Below are positions 48,775 through 56,787 of a stretch of DNA of 64,000 nt, one piece after another; position 1 is the first letter of the stretch; each line of letters starts with the position of its first letter. This DNA comes from Microbacteriaceae bacterium (GTDB lineage Bacteria > Actinomycetota > Actinomycetes > Actinomycetales > Microbacteriaceae). The position numbers were made by a program, and so were the translations under genes. The DNA lies in contig JAHBTA010000004.1 of NCBI GenBank assembly GCA_019638805.1, positions 186,001-250,000 on the forward strand. Reading direction: 5' to 3'. The notes below the pieces were generated by a model, which worked only from the letters and a program-made list of their open reading frames with translations, was not told the DNA's origin and made no database searches.

Positions 48775-49460
48775 TCTCCGGTCTCCAATCCGAGATTGCG
48801 CAGCACGACGGTGTTCTGGATCACGACCGGCTCGGTCGACGATCCATCCGGCTGCACGCGGACGGTCACGATGACCGACGACACGCCCTCTCGCTGGGAC
48901 GCCGTCAGGCTACCCGTGCCGATGGCGTATGCGACTCCGCTGCCGTTGCGGTAGGTGAAGAGCTGGTCACTGGTTCCGGTTGGCGCCAGCAGTCCCTCGC
49001 CGAGCGTCCGGGTCGACGTCGCCGAGCAGGTTCCGAAGGTCCAAAAGCCCGCGGACTTGCTACCCGTGCAGCGCGTCTCGGTCAGCTTCCCGGTCGCGTC
49101 GAGCGTGAAGGTCACCTTGACCGGCGCGGGGTCGGACGCCGTGGTGTTGGCGAACGAGTAGACGGTCAGCGAGCTGCGGGTGCCTGCCACGATCGCCGCG
49201 TCCGGGATCTCCGAACCCGCCTTGGAGAGGGTGGTCGCGACCCCCAGCACCGAGGTGATGGCGTTGGCCATGTTGGCGGCCGTGCCCGTCGACTCGCGAT
49301 ACTCGGCCGCCGACGTGGTCAGCTTGGTGGTCTGAATGAAGAACGACCCGACCATGACGAGCATGATCGAGGTGAGCATGGTCGCGATGAGCAGCTCGGA
49401 CAGCGAGAGCCCGGACTGGTCCTCGCGCAGCCGGCGCAGCGCGGTGCGGATCCCGCTCAT
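48771..49460 (-). CDS. PilW-like minor prepilin
   Basis: The 229-residue prepilin has cleavage context EDQSG^LSLSELLIATMLTSIMLVMVGSFF with Glu at mature position 5. The C-terminal domain has a Cys pair around TRCTGSKSAGFWTFGTC. It overlaps both neighbours by four bases. By analogy it is part of the initiation complex at the pilus tip. Confidence 0.82.
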   Translation of the reverse strand: MSGIRTALRRLREDQSGLSLSELLIATMLTSIMLVMVGSFFIQTTKLTTSAAEYRESTGTAANMANAITSVLGVATTLSKAGSEIPDAAIVAGTRSSLTVYSFANTTASDPAPVKVTFTLDATGKLTETRCTGSKSAGFWTFGTCSATSTRTLGEGLLAPTGTSDQLFTYRNGSGVAYAIGTGSLTASQREGVSSVIVTVRVQPDGSSTEPVVIQNTVVLRNLGLETGE

Positions 49461-50854
49461 TCCGGCTGCCTCGGGTCGAGCGTCACGACGCTGGTGGAGG
49501 AGTTCACGCCGCTGTTGCCCAGGGCGTCCTGCACCAGGCCGCCCGAGCCGTCGGGCTGGATGACGGCCGCCTCCACCTCGAGTCGGGAGTCGGTGAGCAG
49601 TTCGCTCGTGGACCCGGACGAGTTGCCCGCATAGATCTTCCAGGTGCCGTAGGGCAACGCGATGTACTGGGTCGAGTCGCGGGTGAAGCGCGGGAAGGTG
49701 TAGCTCGTGGTGTCCGCACAGCCCGGGTTGCCCGACCCGCTCGTGCCCTGCTGGACGGCCGTGATGTAGCGCCGGCTGTTGCTGTCGGGCACCTTCACCT
49801 TGACGACCCCCATCGGCACGGGCATGATCGCGCTGCCGCCCGGTGCGGTTCCCACCTCGTCCGCCCGGATGCCGCCCAGATAGCCGGTGCTCGGCGTCCA
49901 GTTCATCGGGTCGGTGTTGGCGCAGGTGGCGTACAGCCCCGCGATGGCCTGATAGCCCGCCGGCATCGGGTAGAGCGAGACCGAGTTGCCCGGCGAGGTG
50001 TCGGTGACGTCGGACAGGCCGCCCACGTAGGTCAAGTCCAGGTTGTTGGGCTTGGTGACGTCGTCGGAGCCGTTGGCCGCGTAGTCCAGCGTGAAGGTGC
50101 TCGAGTCGTCGTAGGTGAAGGCCGCGGTCGCGGTGGCACCGGCGACGACCTGTAGATCCTCCTTGAAGGGCGTCGAGGACTGCTGATCGACCTTACTGCG
50201 GTAGTTGGTCTTGCTGACCTGCACCTTGTAGGTGCCGGGTACGACCTTGAGGATGTACGTGCACCCGTCGGAGTCGGTCGGGTCGATGGTGCCCGTGATG
50301 GTGGCGCCGTCGACCACCTTGGTGACGGTCACCGTCACGCTCGAGCGCCCCGTGCCGTCCTCGCCCGTGACGACCACGAGGATCGTGCCGTAGGCGGGAT
50401 CGTTGATGCGCGTGTCCGGGGCGAGGATCGAGTCGACGCGCACCGGGTTGTCGAGGTACTGACCGGGCCAGGTCACCTCGATGTTGACGCGCTTGTACTG
50501 GAGGTTGCCTCCACCCTGACCGCAGGTGCCGGTGGCGCCCGTGGTCGAGACCCAGGCCACCTTGGTCTTCACGGTGTAGGGGATGCCATTGACCGTCGGC
50601 GTCGTGGTCTGCGAGAAGACCTTGAAGGGATCGGGCTGCGACTGGATGCGGTCCATCTCCGCCGAGGCGAGGTTGGCCGCCGCCTCGCGCGCCATCGATT
50701 CGCCGGTGAGCTTCTGGATCGAGTACATGGAGTAGACCATGCCGACCGCGATCACCGAGAAGACCATGAGGGCGACGATCACCTCGATGAGGCCGATGCC
50801 GGACTCGCCGCGCAGCGCGTCGCGCAGGCGGTCGAACGGTCGGCGGGTGATCAC
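49457..50854 (-). CDS. PilV-like minor prepilin with carboxypeptidase-regulatory-like domain
   Basis: I chose the GTG (AGGGCC upstream) giving MITRRPFDRLRDALRGESG^IGLIEVIVALMVFSVIAVGM, a prepilin leader with Glu5. The 465-residue chain is much longer than typical PilV. Its middle (GRSSVTVTVTKVVDGATITGTIDPTDSDGCTYILKVVPGTYKVQVSKTNYRS) resembles carboxypeptidase regulatory-like/prealbumin-type domains used in surface adhesins. It lies downstream of the pilA terminator and is first of the minor-pilin run. Confidence 0.8.
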   Translation of the reverse strand: MITRRPFDRLRDALRGESGIGLIEVIVALMVFSVIAVGMVYSMYSIQKLTGESMAREAAANLASAEMDRIQSQPDPFKVFSQTTTPTVNGIPYTVKTKVAWVSTTGATGTCGQGGGNLQYKRVNIEVTWPGQYLDNPVRVDSILAPDTRINDPAYGTILVVVTGEDGTGRSSVTVTVTKVVDGATITGTIDPTDSDGCTYILKVVPGTYKVQVSKTNYRSKVDQQSSTPFKEDLQVVAGATATAAFTYDDSSTFTLDYAANGSDDVTKPNNLDLTYVGGLSDVTDTSPGNSVSLYPMPAGYQAIAGLYATCANTDPMNWTPSTGYLGGIRADEVGTAPGGSAIMPVPMGVVKVKVPDSNSRRYITAVQQGTSGSGNPGCADTTSYTFPRFTRDSTQYIALPYGTWKIYAGNSSGSTSELLTDSRLEVEAAVIQPDGSGGLVQDALGNSGVNSSTSVVTLDPRQPE

Positions 50855-50908
50855 GAGAGGCCCTTCACGGAGGCGGGGGATGCGGGGAGGGGGACCGGAA
50901 GCGGAAGC

Positions 50909-50933
50909 GGGGGCTCCGGAGTCCGGAGCCCCC
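50909..50933 (-). terminator. Terminator-like palindrome after pilA
   Basis: The 12-bp arms GGGGGCTCCGGA and TCCGGAGCCCCC have a one-base centre and begin about 20 bases after the pilA stop codon. It probably reduces read-through from pilA into the minor prepilins, setting pilin stoichiometry. Confidence 0.65.
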
Positions 50934-50953
50934 ACCCCGTGTGGTGCGAGCGC

Positions 50954-51379
50954 TTAGGCGCAGGCCGAGTTCACGACACCGCCGTCAGCGGTGACGGAGA
51001 ACAGGTGGCCGGTCGCGCCCACCGCATCGATGCAGAACGACGTCGACGTCGGAGTCGAGCCGGTCTTGAAGCCGATGGTGGAGGTGTTGCTGCTCTGCGT
51101 GAAGCCGTAGTTGCCGAGGCCGGCGACAGTCAGCGTCGGCTGGGTCGCCGAGGCGCCCTGATCCACGTAGTACGCGACCACGGCGAGCTTGGCGTTGGTC
51201 AGGTCGGTCTTGACGGCCGAGTCCTTGGCGTTGTCCTGGACACCGATGTAGATCGGGATCGCGATCGCGGCCAGGATGCCGATGATGATGACGACGACCA
51301 GGAGCTCGATGAGCGAGAAGCCCTCGTCCTTCTTGCCCTCGGCCAGGCGGCGCTCGAGCGCCGACTTGATGCGGGTCAT
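50954..51379 (-). CDS. pilA: Major type IV pilin (prepilin)
   Basis: The 141-residue prepilin has a charged leader MTRIKSALERRLAEGKKDEG cleaved before F, then FSLIELLVVVIIIGILAAIAIPIYIGV with Glu5. It has a short globular domain and a C-terminal Cys pair (FCIDAVG and NSACA) that could form the D-loop disulphide. It is monocistronic: it has its own promoter upstream and hairpins on both sides, consistent with high expression of the main fibre subunit. Confidence 0.95.
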   Translation of the reverse strand: MTRIKSALERRLAEGKKDEGFSLIELLVVVIIIGILAAIAIPIYIGVQDNAKDSAVKTDLTNAKLAVVAYYVDQGASATQPTLTVAGLGNYGFTQSSNTSTIGFKTGSTPTSTSFCIDAVGATGHLFSVTADGGVVNSACA

Positions 51380-51452
51380 GATGTATCCATTCGTTGATGT
51401 GATTGGTTGAATCGGACGCCGCCCCCCAAAGGCCGTCGACCCGACACGCTCG

Positions 51453-51498
51453 AATCTAGGGAGACGTCGCGGGGGCGTGAATACCGCGTATGGGGGGT
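51453..51498 (-). promoter_or_regulatory. pilA promoter with pil box
   Basis: A TAGATT -10 (51453-51458) lies exactly 40 bases downstream of the box ACCCCCCAT (51490-51498). The -35 region is weak (TTCACG). Arrangement and several intervening bases match the pilB promoter. The leader is about 70 bases. Confidence 0.6.
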
Positions 51499-51563
51499 TT
51501 TTCCCCTGGTCATGGCCCCAATTCGCGGGCGGAAAGAGGTCCGGTCCGAACGCCCTGAAGCGC

Positions 51564-51604
51564 ACCGAGGAAGCGGTCCCCCGTGCCGGGGCCGCTTCCT
51601 CGGT
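51564..51604 (-). terminator. Terminator after pilC
   Basis: CCGAGGAAGCGGTCCCC pairs with GGGGCCGCTTCCTCGG, with one bulged base and a short loop. It starts about 20 bases after the pilC stop. It separates pilB-pilT-pilC from pilA. Confidence 0.75.
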
Positions 51605-51622
51605 GGGTCTGTGGGACGCCGG

Positions 51623-52855
51623 CTACTTGACCGCCGTCGCGATGTTGAAGATGGGGAGGTACAGGGCCACGATCATGCCGCCGACCACGACCCCGAGGAA
51701 GGCGATGAGCAGGGGCTCGATGAGCGAGGTGAGCGCGTCGGTCATGCGCTCGACCTCGTCGTCGTAGAAGTCGGCGATCTTCATGAGCATGGTGTCCAGC
51801 GACCCCGAGTCCTCGCCGACCGCCATCATCTGCACGACCATGGGCGGGAAGACCGGCTCGTTCGCGAGCGGTTTGGTGATCGACTGGCCGGTGCGCACCG
51901 ACTCGGCGATGCGCTGCGTGGCCTGGGCGATGACCCAGTTGCCCGAGGTCTCGCCCACCACGTTGAGCGCGGTCAGGATGGGCACGCCGCCCGAGATCAT
52001 GTTGGCGAAGTTGCGGGTGAAGCGCGCGACCGCGATCTTGCGCACCAGCTGCCCGAAGACGGGAGCCTTGAGCTTGATCGGGTCGATGAGCCGGCGTACC
52101 GCGTCGGTGTTCTTGTTGGCCTTCCACCAGAGCCAGCCCACGATGCCCAGAACGAGCAGCACGGGCGCGATCCAGAACATGTTCTCGGACAGCGTCACGA
52201 GCATCTGGGTGGGCGCGGGCAGCGATCCGCCGAAGCCGGCGAACATGTCCTTGAAGACCGGGACAATGAAGACCAGCATGAGGATCACCGCGGCGAACGA
52301 CATGACGAGCACCATGACCGGGTAGGCCATGGCCGACTTGATGGCCGAGCGGAGCTTGGCCTCCTTCTCGTAGTTGACCGCCATCGACTCGAGCGCCTGC
52401 TCCAGGAAGCCGCCGGTCTCGCCCGCCCGGATCATGTTGATCATGAGCGGCGGGAAGTCGACCGGGTGCATGGCAAACGCGTCGCTCAGCGACCCGCCCT
52501 GCTCCACGTTGACACTGACCTGCTGCAGGATCCCGGCCAGCCTCTTGTTCTCGGTCTGGCTCGACAGGATGGTGAGCGCCTTGAGCAGCGACAGCCCCGA
52601 GCTGATCATGGTCGCCATCTGTCGGCTCATGACCGCGAGGGATTTGAGGTCGACGCCCTTCTCGAAGCCGGGGATCGTGACCTCGCGGTTCAGGCCCGTC
52701 CCGGCCCTGGCCTCCTCGACCGTGACCGGCTGGAGCCCCAGGCCGCGGATCTTGCTGAGCGCGGCGGCCTCGCTCGCGGCGTCGATCTTGCCCTTGACGA
52801 TCTTCCCGGAGTCGTTCCGGCTCGTGTACGCGAAGCTCTTGACGGCGATCGACAT
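51623..52855 (-). CDS. pilC: Type IV pilus inner-membrane platform protein PilC (GspF family)
   Basis: It is the membrane platform turned by PilB and PilT. The 410-residue protein has an N-terminal PilC segment (VKSFAYTSRNDSGKIVKGKIDAASEAAALSKIRGLGL) and two T2SSF repeats (MSRQMATMISSGLSLLKALTILS and KIAVARFTRNFANMISGGVPILTALNVV), each followed by hydrophobic helices (VMVLVMSFAAVILMLVFIVPVF and LIAFLGVVVGGMIVALYLPIF). It starts one base after pilT. Confidence 0.96.
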   Translation of the reverse strand: MSIAVKSFAYTSRNDSGKIVKGKIDAASEAAALSKIRGLGLQPVTVEEARAGTGLNREVTIPGFEKGVDLKSLAVMSRQMATMISSGLSLLKALTILSSQTENKRLAGILQQVSVNVEQGGSLSDAFAMHPVDFPPLMINMIRAGETGGFLEQALESMAVNYEKEAKLRSAIKSAMAYPVMVLVMSFAAVILMLVFIVPVFKDMFAGFGGSLPAPTQMLVTLSENMFWIAPVLLVLGIVGWLWWKANKNTDAVRRLIDPIKLKAPVFGQLVRKIAVARFTRNFANMISGGVPILTALNVVGETSGNWVIAQATQRIAESVRTGQSITKPLANEPVFPPMVVQMMAVGEDSGSLDTMLMKIADFYDDEVERMTDALTSLIEPLLIAFLGVVVGGMIVALYLPIFNIATAVK

Positions 52856-52856
52856 G

Positions 52857-54545
52857 TCAGCGTCCCCTCGTGTCGGCCAGGTTCAGCGCAGAGGCGTCGA
52901 AGCTGAGGTCCGCCCCGCCCAGATCCTCGCGGCGGATGAGGCGGTCCAGCGAGTCCGGGTCGTGCGCCTTCTCGTAGGCGGCCTCACGCGTGATGGTGCC
53001 CTCGTTGACCAGGTCGGCCAGGTGCTGGTCCATGGTGTGCATGCCCATCGCGCGCCCTGCCTGCATGGCCGAGGTGATCTGGAAGGCCTTGCCCTCGCGG
53101 ATCAGGTTGGCGATGGCCGGCGTCGTCACGAGCACCTCGGTCGCGACCACACGGCCGGTGCCGCTCGCCCGGGCCACCAGCGTCTGCGACACCACGCCCT
53201 GCAGCGTGGCCGCGAGCTGGGTGCGGATCTGGTCCTGCTGGTGCGAGGGGTACACGTCGATGACGCGGTCGATGGTCTGCGCGGCGTCCTGCGTGTGCAG
53301 GGTCGCGAACACCAGGTGGCCGGTCTCGGCCGCGGTCAGCGCCACCGAGATGGTCTCCAGGTCGCGCATCTCGCCCACCAGGATGACGTCCGGGTCCTGC
53401 CGCAGCACGTGCTTGAGCGCGGCGCTGAAGCTGTGCGTGTCGGAGCCGACCTCGCGCTGGTTGATGAGCGAGCGCTTGTTGCCGTGCACGTACTCGATCG
53501 GGTCCTCGACCGTCACGATGTGGTCGTAGCGCGTGCGGTTGACCAGGTCAATGAGGGCGGCCAGCGTCGTCGACTTGCCGGAGCCGGTCGGGCCGGTGAC
53601 CAGCACGAGGCCGCGCGGCAGCGTCGCGAACTGGGCCACCACATCCGGAACCCCCAGCTCTTCGAGCGAACGGATGGCGGTCGAGATGATGCGGAAGGCC
53701 GCCCCGGTCGCGCCGCGCTGCTGGTAGCAGTTGACGCGGAACCGGGTGCCGCCGGGCAGCGCGTAGGCGAAGTCGAGCTCGTGGTTCTTGTCGAACGACT
53801 CCTGCTGCTCCTCGGTCATGAGCGCACGCAGTGCCGCGGTCACCTCGTCCTGGTTCCACATGCCGGCGCCGGGCACCGGACGCAGGCGTCCGTCGACCCG
53901 CAGCATGGGCATCGAGTTCGCGGTGACGTGCAGATCGGATGCGCCGGTGAACAGCACCTGCTCGAGGGCGGAGAGCACGTCGCCGTTCGCGATCGGCGCG
54001 GGCGCCACTGCGAGCTCGCCGGGTGCGCCCGGGGCCGTCGGCGCTGCGGGTGCCGCCGCGGGGGCGGGCGGCGGCGCGGCGGCGACCCCGGGTGCGGGGG
54101 CCGAGGCGAGCATCGGGGATGCCGCGGGCGGCGGAGGCGGCATGGTCGCCTCGGACGCGGGGGCGGGTGCCGGTGCGGGCGCCTGCGGCGCCTCGGCGAC
54201 CGGCGGAACCTGCGGCGCGGGAGCCGGCATGGCAGGTGCAGGCACCTCTGCGGCGGGCGGAGCCATGGGCGGCGGCGCGGGGTGCCGCGTCGTCATGGCC
54301 ATGAGCTCCTCGGGAGTCTTGAGTCCGGGGATGCCAGACGAGGGCGGCGCGGCAGCCGGCGCGGGCGGAGCAGGCACGACGGGCGCGGCGGCGGCCGGCT
54401 CGGGCATGAGCGGCGGAACCGCCGGCGGCGCGGACGGCGGCGCGGGCATCGCCGGCGCGGCCGCGGAGCCGACGGGCACCATATCCACCCGGTCGTCGGT
54501 CACCGGGATCTCCCAGGCCGGCTTGGGCTGCTTCTCGTCCCCCAT
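52857..54545 (-). CDS. pilT: Type IV pilus retraction ATPase PilT with long Pro/Ala-rich N-terminus
   Basis: The PilT core begins near residue 185 (ANGDVLSALEQVLFTGASDLHVTANSMPMLRVDGRLRPV). It has Walker A GPTGSGKSTT (near 317), the Asp box IVTVEDPIEYVH, Walker B DVILVGEMRDLET and the His box GHLVFATLHTQDA. A PilT-type AIRNLIREGK-like helix is present as AIANLIREGKAFQI. The first ~185 residues are Pro/Ala-rich and probably disordered, giving 562 residues against about 350 normally. GEMRD versus GEIRD separates it from PilB. It starts 12 bases after pilB. Confidence 0.92.
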   Translation of the reverse strand: MGDEKQPKPAWEIPVTDDRVDMVPVGSAAAPAMPAPPSAPPAVPPLMPEPAAAAPVVPAPPAPAAAPPSSGIPGLKTPEELMAMTTRHPAPPPMAPPAAEVPAPAMPAPAPQVPPVAEAPQAPAPAPAPASEATMPPPPPAASPMLASAPAPGVAAAPPPAPAAAPAAPTAPGAPGELAVAPAPIANGDVLSALEQVLFTGASDLHVTANSMPMLRVDGRLRPVPGAGMWNQDEVTAALRALMTEEQQESFDKNHELDFAYALPGGTRFRVNCYQQRGATGAAFRIISTAIRSLEELGVPDVVAQFATLPRGLVLVTGPTGSGKSTTLAALIDLVNRTRYDHIVTVEDPIEYVHGNKRSLINQREVGSDTHSFSAALKHVLRQDPDVILVGEMRDLETISVALTAAETGHLVFATLHTQDAAQTIDRVIDVYPSHQQDQIRTQLAATLQGVVSQTLVARASGTGRVVATEVLVTTPAIANLIREGKAFQITSAMQAGRAMGMHTMDQHLADLVNEGTITREAAYEKAHDPDSLDRLIRREDLGGADLSFDASALNLADTRGR

Positions 54546-54557
54546 GATGATTCCCCC

Positions 54558-56228
54558 TTACGCGACGACGCGCAGAACTTCCTCGATCGAGGTCAGCCCC
54601 ATGGCGACCTTGGCCCAGCCGTCCTGACGCAGGGTCAGCATCCCGTCGTGGATGGCGGCCTTGTTGATCTCCGTGCTCGCGGCGTGCGCGACGGCCAGGC
54701 GCTCGATCTCCTCCGTGACCTCCATGACCTCGTGCAACGCGACGCGTCCGCGGTACCCGGTTCCGGAGCAGTTCGTGCAGCCCACCGGGCGGTGCACCAC
54801 GATCCCGTACTGCTCGGCCGGGAAGTCGAGCTTGGTCAGCTGCTGCGGCTCGAGCTCGTACGGCTCGCGACAGCGGTCGCACAGCCGGCGCGCGAGGCGC
54901 TGGGCCACCACGCACTCCAGGGCCGACCCGACCAGGAACGGCTCGATGCCCATCTCGGTCAGACGCGTCACGGCGCTCGGGGCGTCGTTGGTGTGCAGGG
55001 TCGAGAGCACCAGGTGACCGGTGAGCGACGCCTCGACAGCGATCTGCGCGGTCTCGCGGTCGCGGATCTCACCCAGCAGCACCACGTCCGGGTCGGAACG
55101 CAGGATGCTGCGCAGCGCACTCGCGAAGGTCAGGCCCGCCTTCGGGTTGACCTGCACCTGGTTGATGCCGGCCATGCGGTACTCGACCGGGTCCTCGACC
55201 GTGATGACGTTGATCTCGGGCTTGGCCACCGCATGCAACGTCGTGTACAGCGTGGTCGACTTGCCGGATCCGGTTGGGCCGGTGACCAGGATCATGCCGT
55301 GCGGCTTGGAGTACGAATCGGCGTACACCGCGAGGTTGCGCTCGAGCATCGCCAGGTCCTCGATGCTGCGCGTCGTGGCCGAGCTGTCCAGGATTCGCAT
55401 GACGACCTTCTCGCCGTACACGGTCGGCAGGGTCGCGACACGGAGGTCGATGCGCTTGCCGCCGTGCACCACCGACATGCGGCCGTCCTGGGGGCGGCGC
55501 CGCTCGGCGATGTCGATCTCGCTCATGATCTTGAGGCGCGAGATGACGCCGTTCTGGATGCTCTTGGGGGCGTTCTGCATCTCGTGCAGCACGCCGTCGA
55601 TGCGGTACCGGACCGCGAGCTGGCGCTCGCCCGGCTCGATGTGGATGTCGGAGGCCTGGTCCTGGATGGCCTGCGAGATCAGCAGGTTCACGAACCGGAC
55701 GATGGGCGCGTCGTCCTCCGGGTCCTGTGCCCCGCCGTACGGCGCGAGGTCGGTGCCCGCGGAGTCGGTCTCCTCCTCGAAGACCTGCGTGAGGCTGGTC
55801 ATCTCGTCGTCGGCGCGGTGGAAGCGATCGATGGCCTTGAGCAAATCGTTGCGCTCGGCCACGACGACCGAGACGCGCATGCCGGTCGTGGCGCGCACGT
55901 CATCCAGGGCGAACACGTTGTTCGGGTCGACCATCGCCAGCGTCAGCTGGTCGTTGAGCATGAACACCGGCAGGATCTCGTGGCGGCGGCACATGGCCGC
56001 GGGCACGAGGGCGACCGCGTTGACGTCGACCGGGTACTCGAGCAACTCGATGAAGGGGAGCTTGGCGAACACGGCGCGCGCCTGCGCGACCTGGCTGGGG
56101 CTGACCTGCTCGTTCTCGATGAGCTCGTTGATCCACTGCTCGTCCCGGCTGGGGTCGCCGGTCATGCGGTCCAGCGCCTCGATGGGCACGGCTCCGCGGA
56201 GAATGAGGATCTCGGCGAGCGAGGTCAC
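54558..56228 (-). CDS. pilB: Type IV pilus extension ATPase PilB
   Basis: This hexameric ATPase powers pilin polymerisation. The 556-residue protein has an N-terminal MshEN/GspE-N domain (SPSQVAQARAVFAKLPFIELLEYPVDVNAVALVP), then ASDIHIEP, Walker A GPTGSGKSTT (near 316), ITVEDPVEYRM, Walker B DVVLLGEIRDRET, GHLVLSTLHTNDA and the tetra-Cys zinc site (CDRC, CTNC). The GTG has AAAGGGGAG upstream. It is first of the pilB-pilT-pilC unit. Confidence 0.97.
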   Translation of the reverse strand: MTSLAEILILRGAVPIEALDRMTGDPSRDEQWINELIENEQVSPSQVAQARAVFAKLPFIELLEYPVDVNAVALVPAAMCRRHEILPVFMLNDQLTLAMVDPNNVFALDDVRATTGMRVSVVVAERNDLLKAIDRFHRADDEMTSLTQVFEEETDSAGTDLAPYGGAQDPEDDAPIVRFVNLLISQAIQDQASDIHIEPGERQLAVRYRIDGVLHEMQNAPKSIQNGVISRLKIMSEIDIAERRRPQDGRMSVVHGGKRIDLRVATLPTVYGEKVVMRILDSSATTRSIEDLAMLERNLAVYADSYSKPHGMILVTGPTGSGKSTTLYTTLHAVAKPEINVITVEDPVEYRMAGINQVQVNPKAGLTFASALRSILRSDPDVVLLGEIRDRETAQIAVEASLTGHLVLSTLHTNDAPSAVTRLTEMGIEPFLVGSALECVVAQRLARRLCDRCREPYELEPQQLTKLDFPAEQYGIVVHRPVGCTNCSGTGYRGRVALHEVMEVTEEIERLAVAHAASTEINKAAIHDGMLTLRQDGWAKVAMGLTSIEEVLRVVA

Positions 56229-56314
56229 GAAGAACTCCCCTTTCGATTCGGCACGGTTCGCAGGGCGGCACGACGAGAACGGCGTAACGCCGCGTGCCCC
56301 CCAGCACTGTCCTC

Positions 56315-56360
56315 ACGCTAAACCCGTGGTTCGCGGGCGCGTAGTCCCGCAATGGGGGGT
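56315..56360 (-). promoter_or_regulatory. pilB promoter with pil box
   Basis: A TAGCGT -10 (56315-56320) lies exactly 40 bases from an ACCCCCCAT box (56352-56360), the same geometry as at pilA. The -35 position (TACGCG) is weak, which suggests activator dependence. The leader is about 80-85 bases. Confidence 0.6.
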
Positions 56361-56373
56361 AGACGGGAGGGCT

Positions 56374-56787
56374 TCAGCCGCGGTTCTGCCGCCACCGCAG
56401 CGAGCGCAGTGCGGCCCAGGTGGCCACCACCGCGACCGCGGCGAGCACCGCGGCGTTCAGCACGAACGGGCTCGCCGCCTGCTCGGACACCAGCGGGAGC
56501 CCCCAGAAGACCGCGACACCCAGGAACACGAGATACACCAGCGACAGCGCACCGAGGGCGCCCCACAGCGGATGCCGGCTCGCGCTGGTACCGGACAGCA
56601 GCATCCAGAGCACCAGGCCCGCGACCAGGAAGGCGAGCACCGCGTAGAACGGCCCCACGTCGGACTCGATCGGGTCGCGGTCCAGGAGCACCGCGAGCAC
56701 CCCGTCGACCGCGAACACCACGGCCGCCCAGAGGACGGTCACGAAGAGCGCGACGAGGCGCTCAGGCCGTGGCGCCCGCCTGCTCAT
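56374..56787 (-). CDS. Small integral membrane protein, unknown
   Basis: The 137-residue protein has four predicted helices (LVALFVTVLWAAVVFAVDGVLAVLL, YAVLAFLVAGLVLWMLL, LGALSLVYLVFLGVAVFWGL, VLNAAVLAAVAVVATWAAL) and basic ends. Its start overlaps the 3' end of the upstream membrane-protein gene by 26 bases, so the two are probably co-expressed. I recognise no function. Confidence 0.7.
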   Translation of the reverse strand: MSRRAPRPERLVALFVTVLWAAVVFAVDGVLAVLLDRDPIESDVGPFYAVLAFLVAGLVLWMLLSGTSASRHPLWGALGALSLVYLVFLGVAVFWGLPLVSEQAASPFVLNAAVLAAVAVVATWAALRSLRWRQNRG

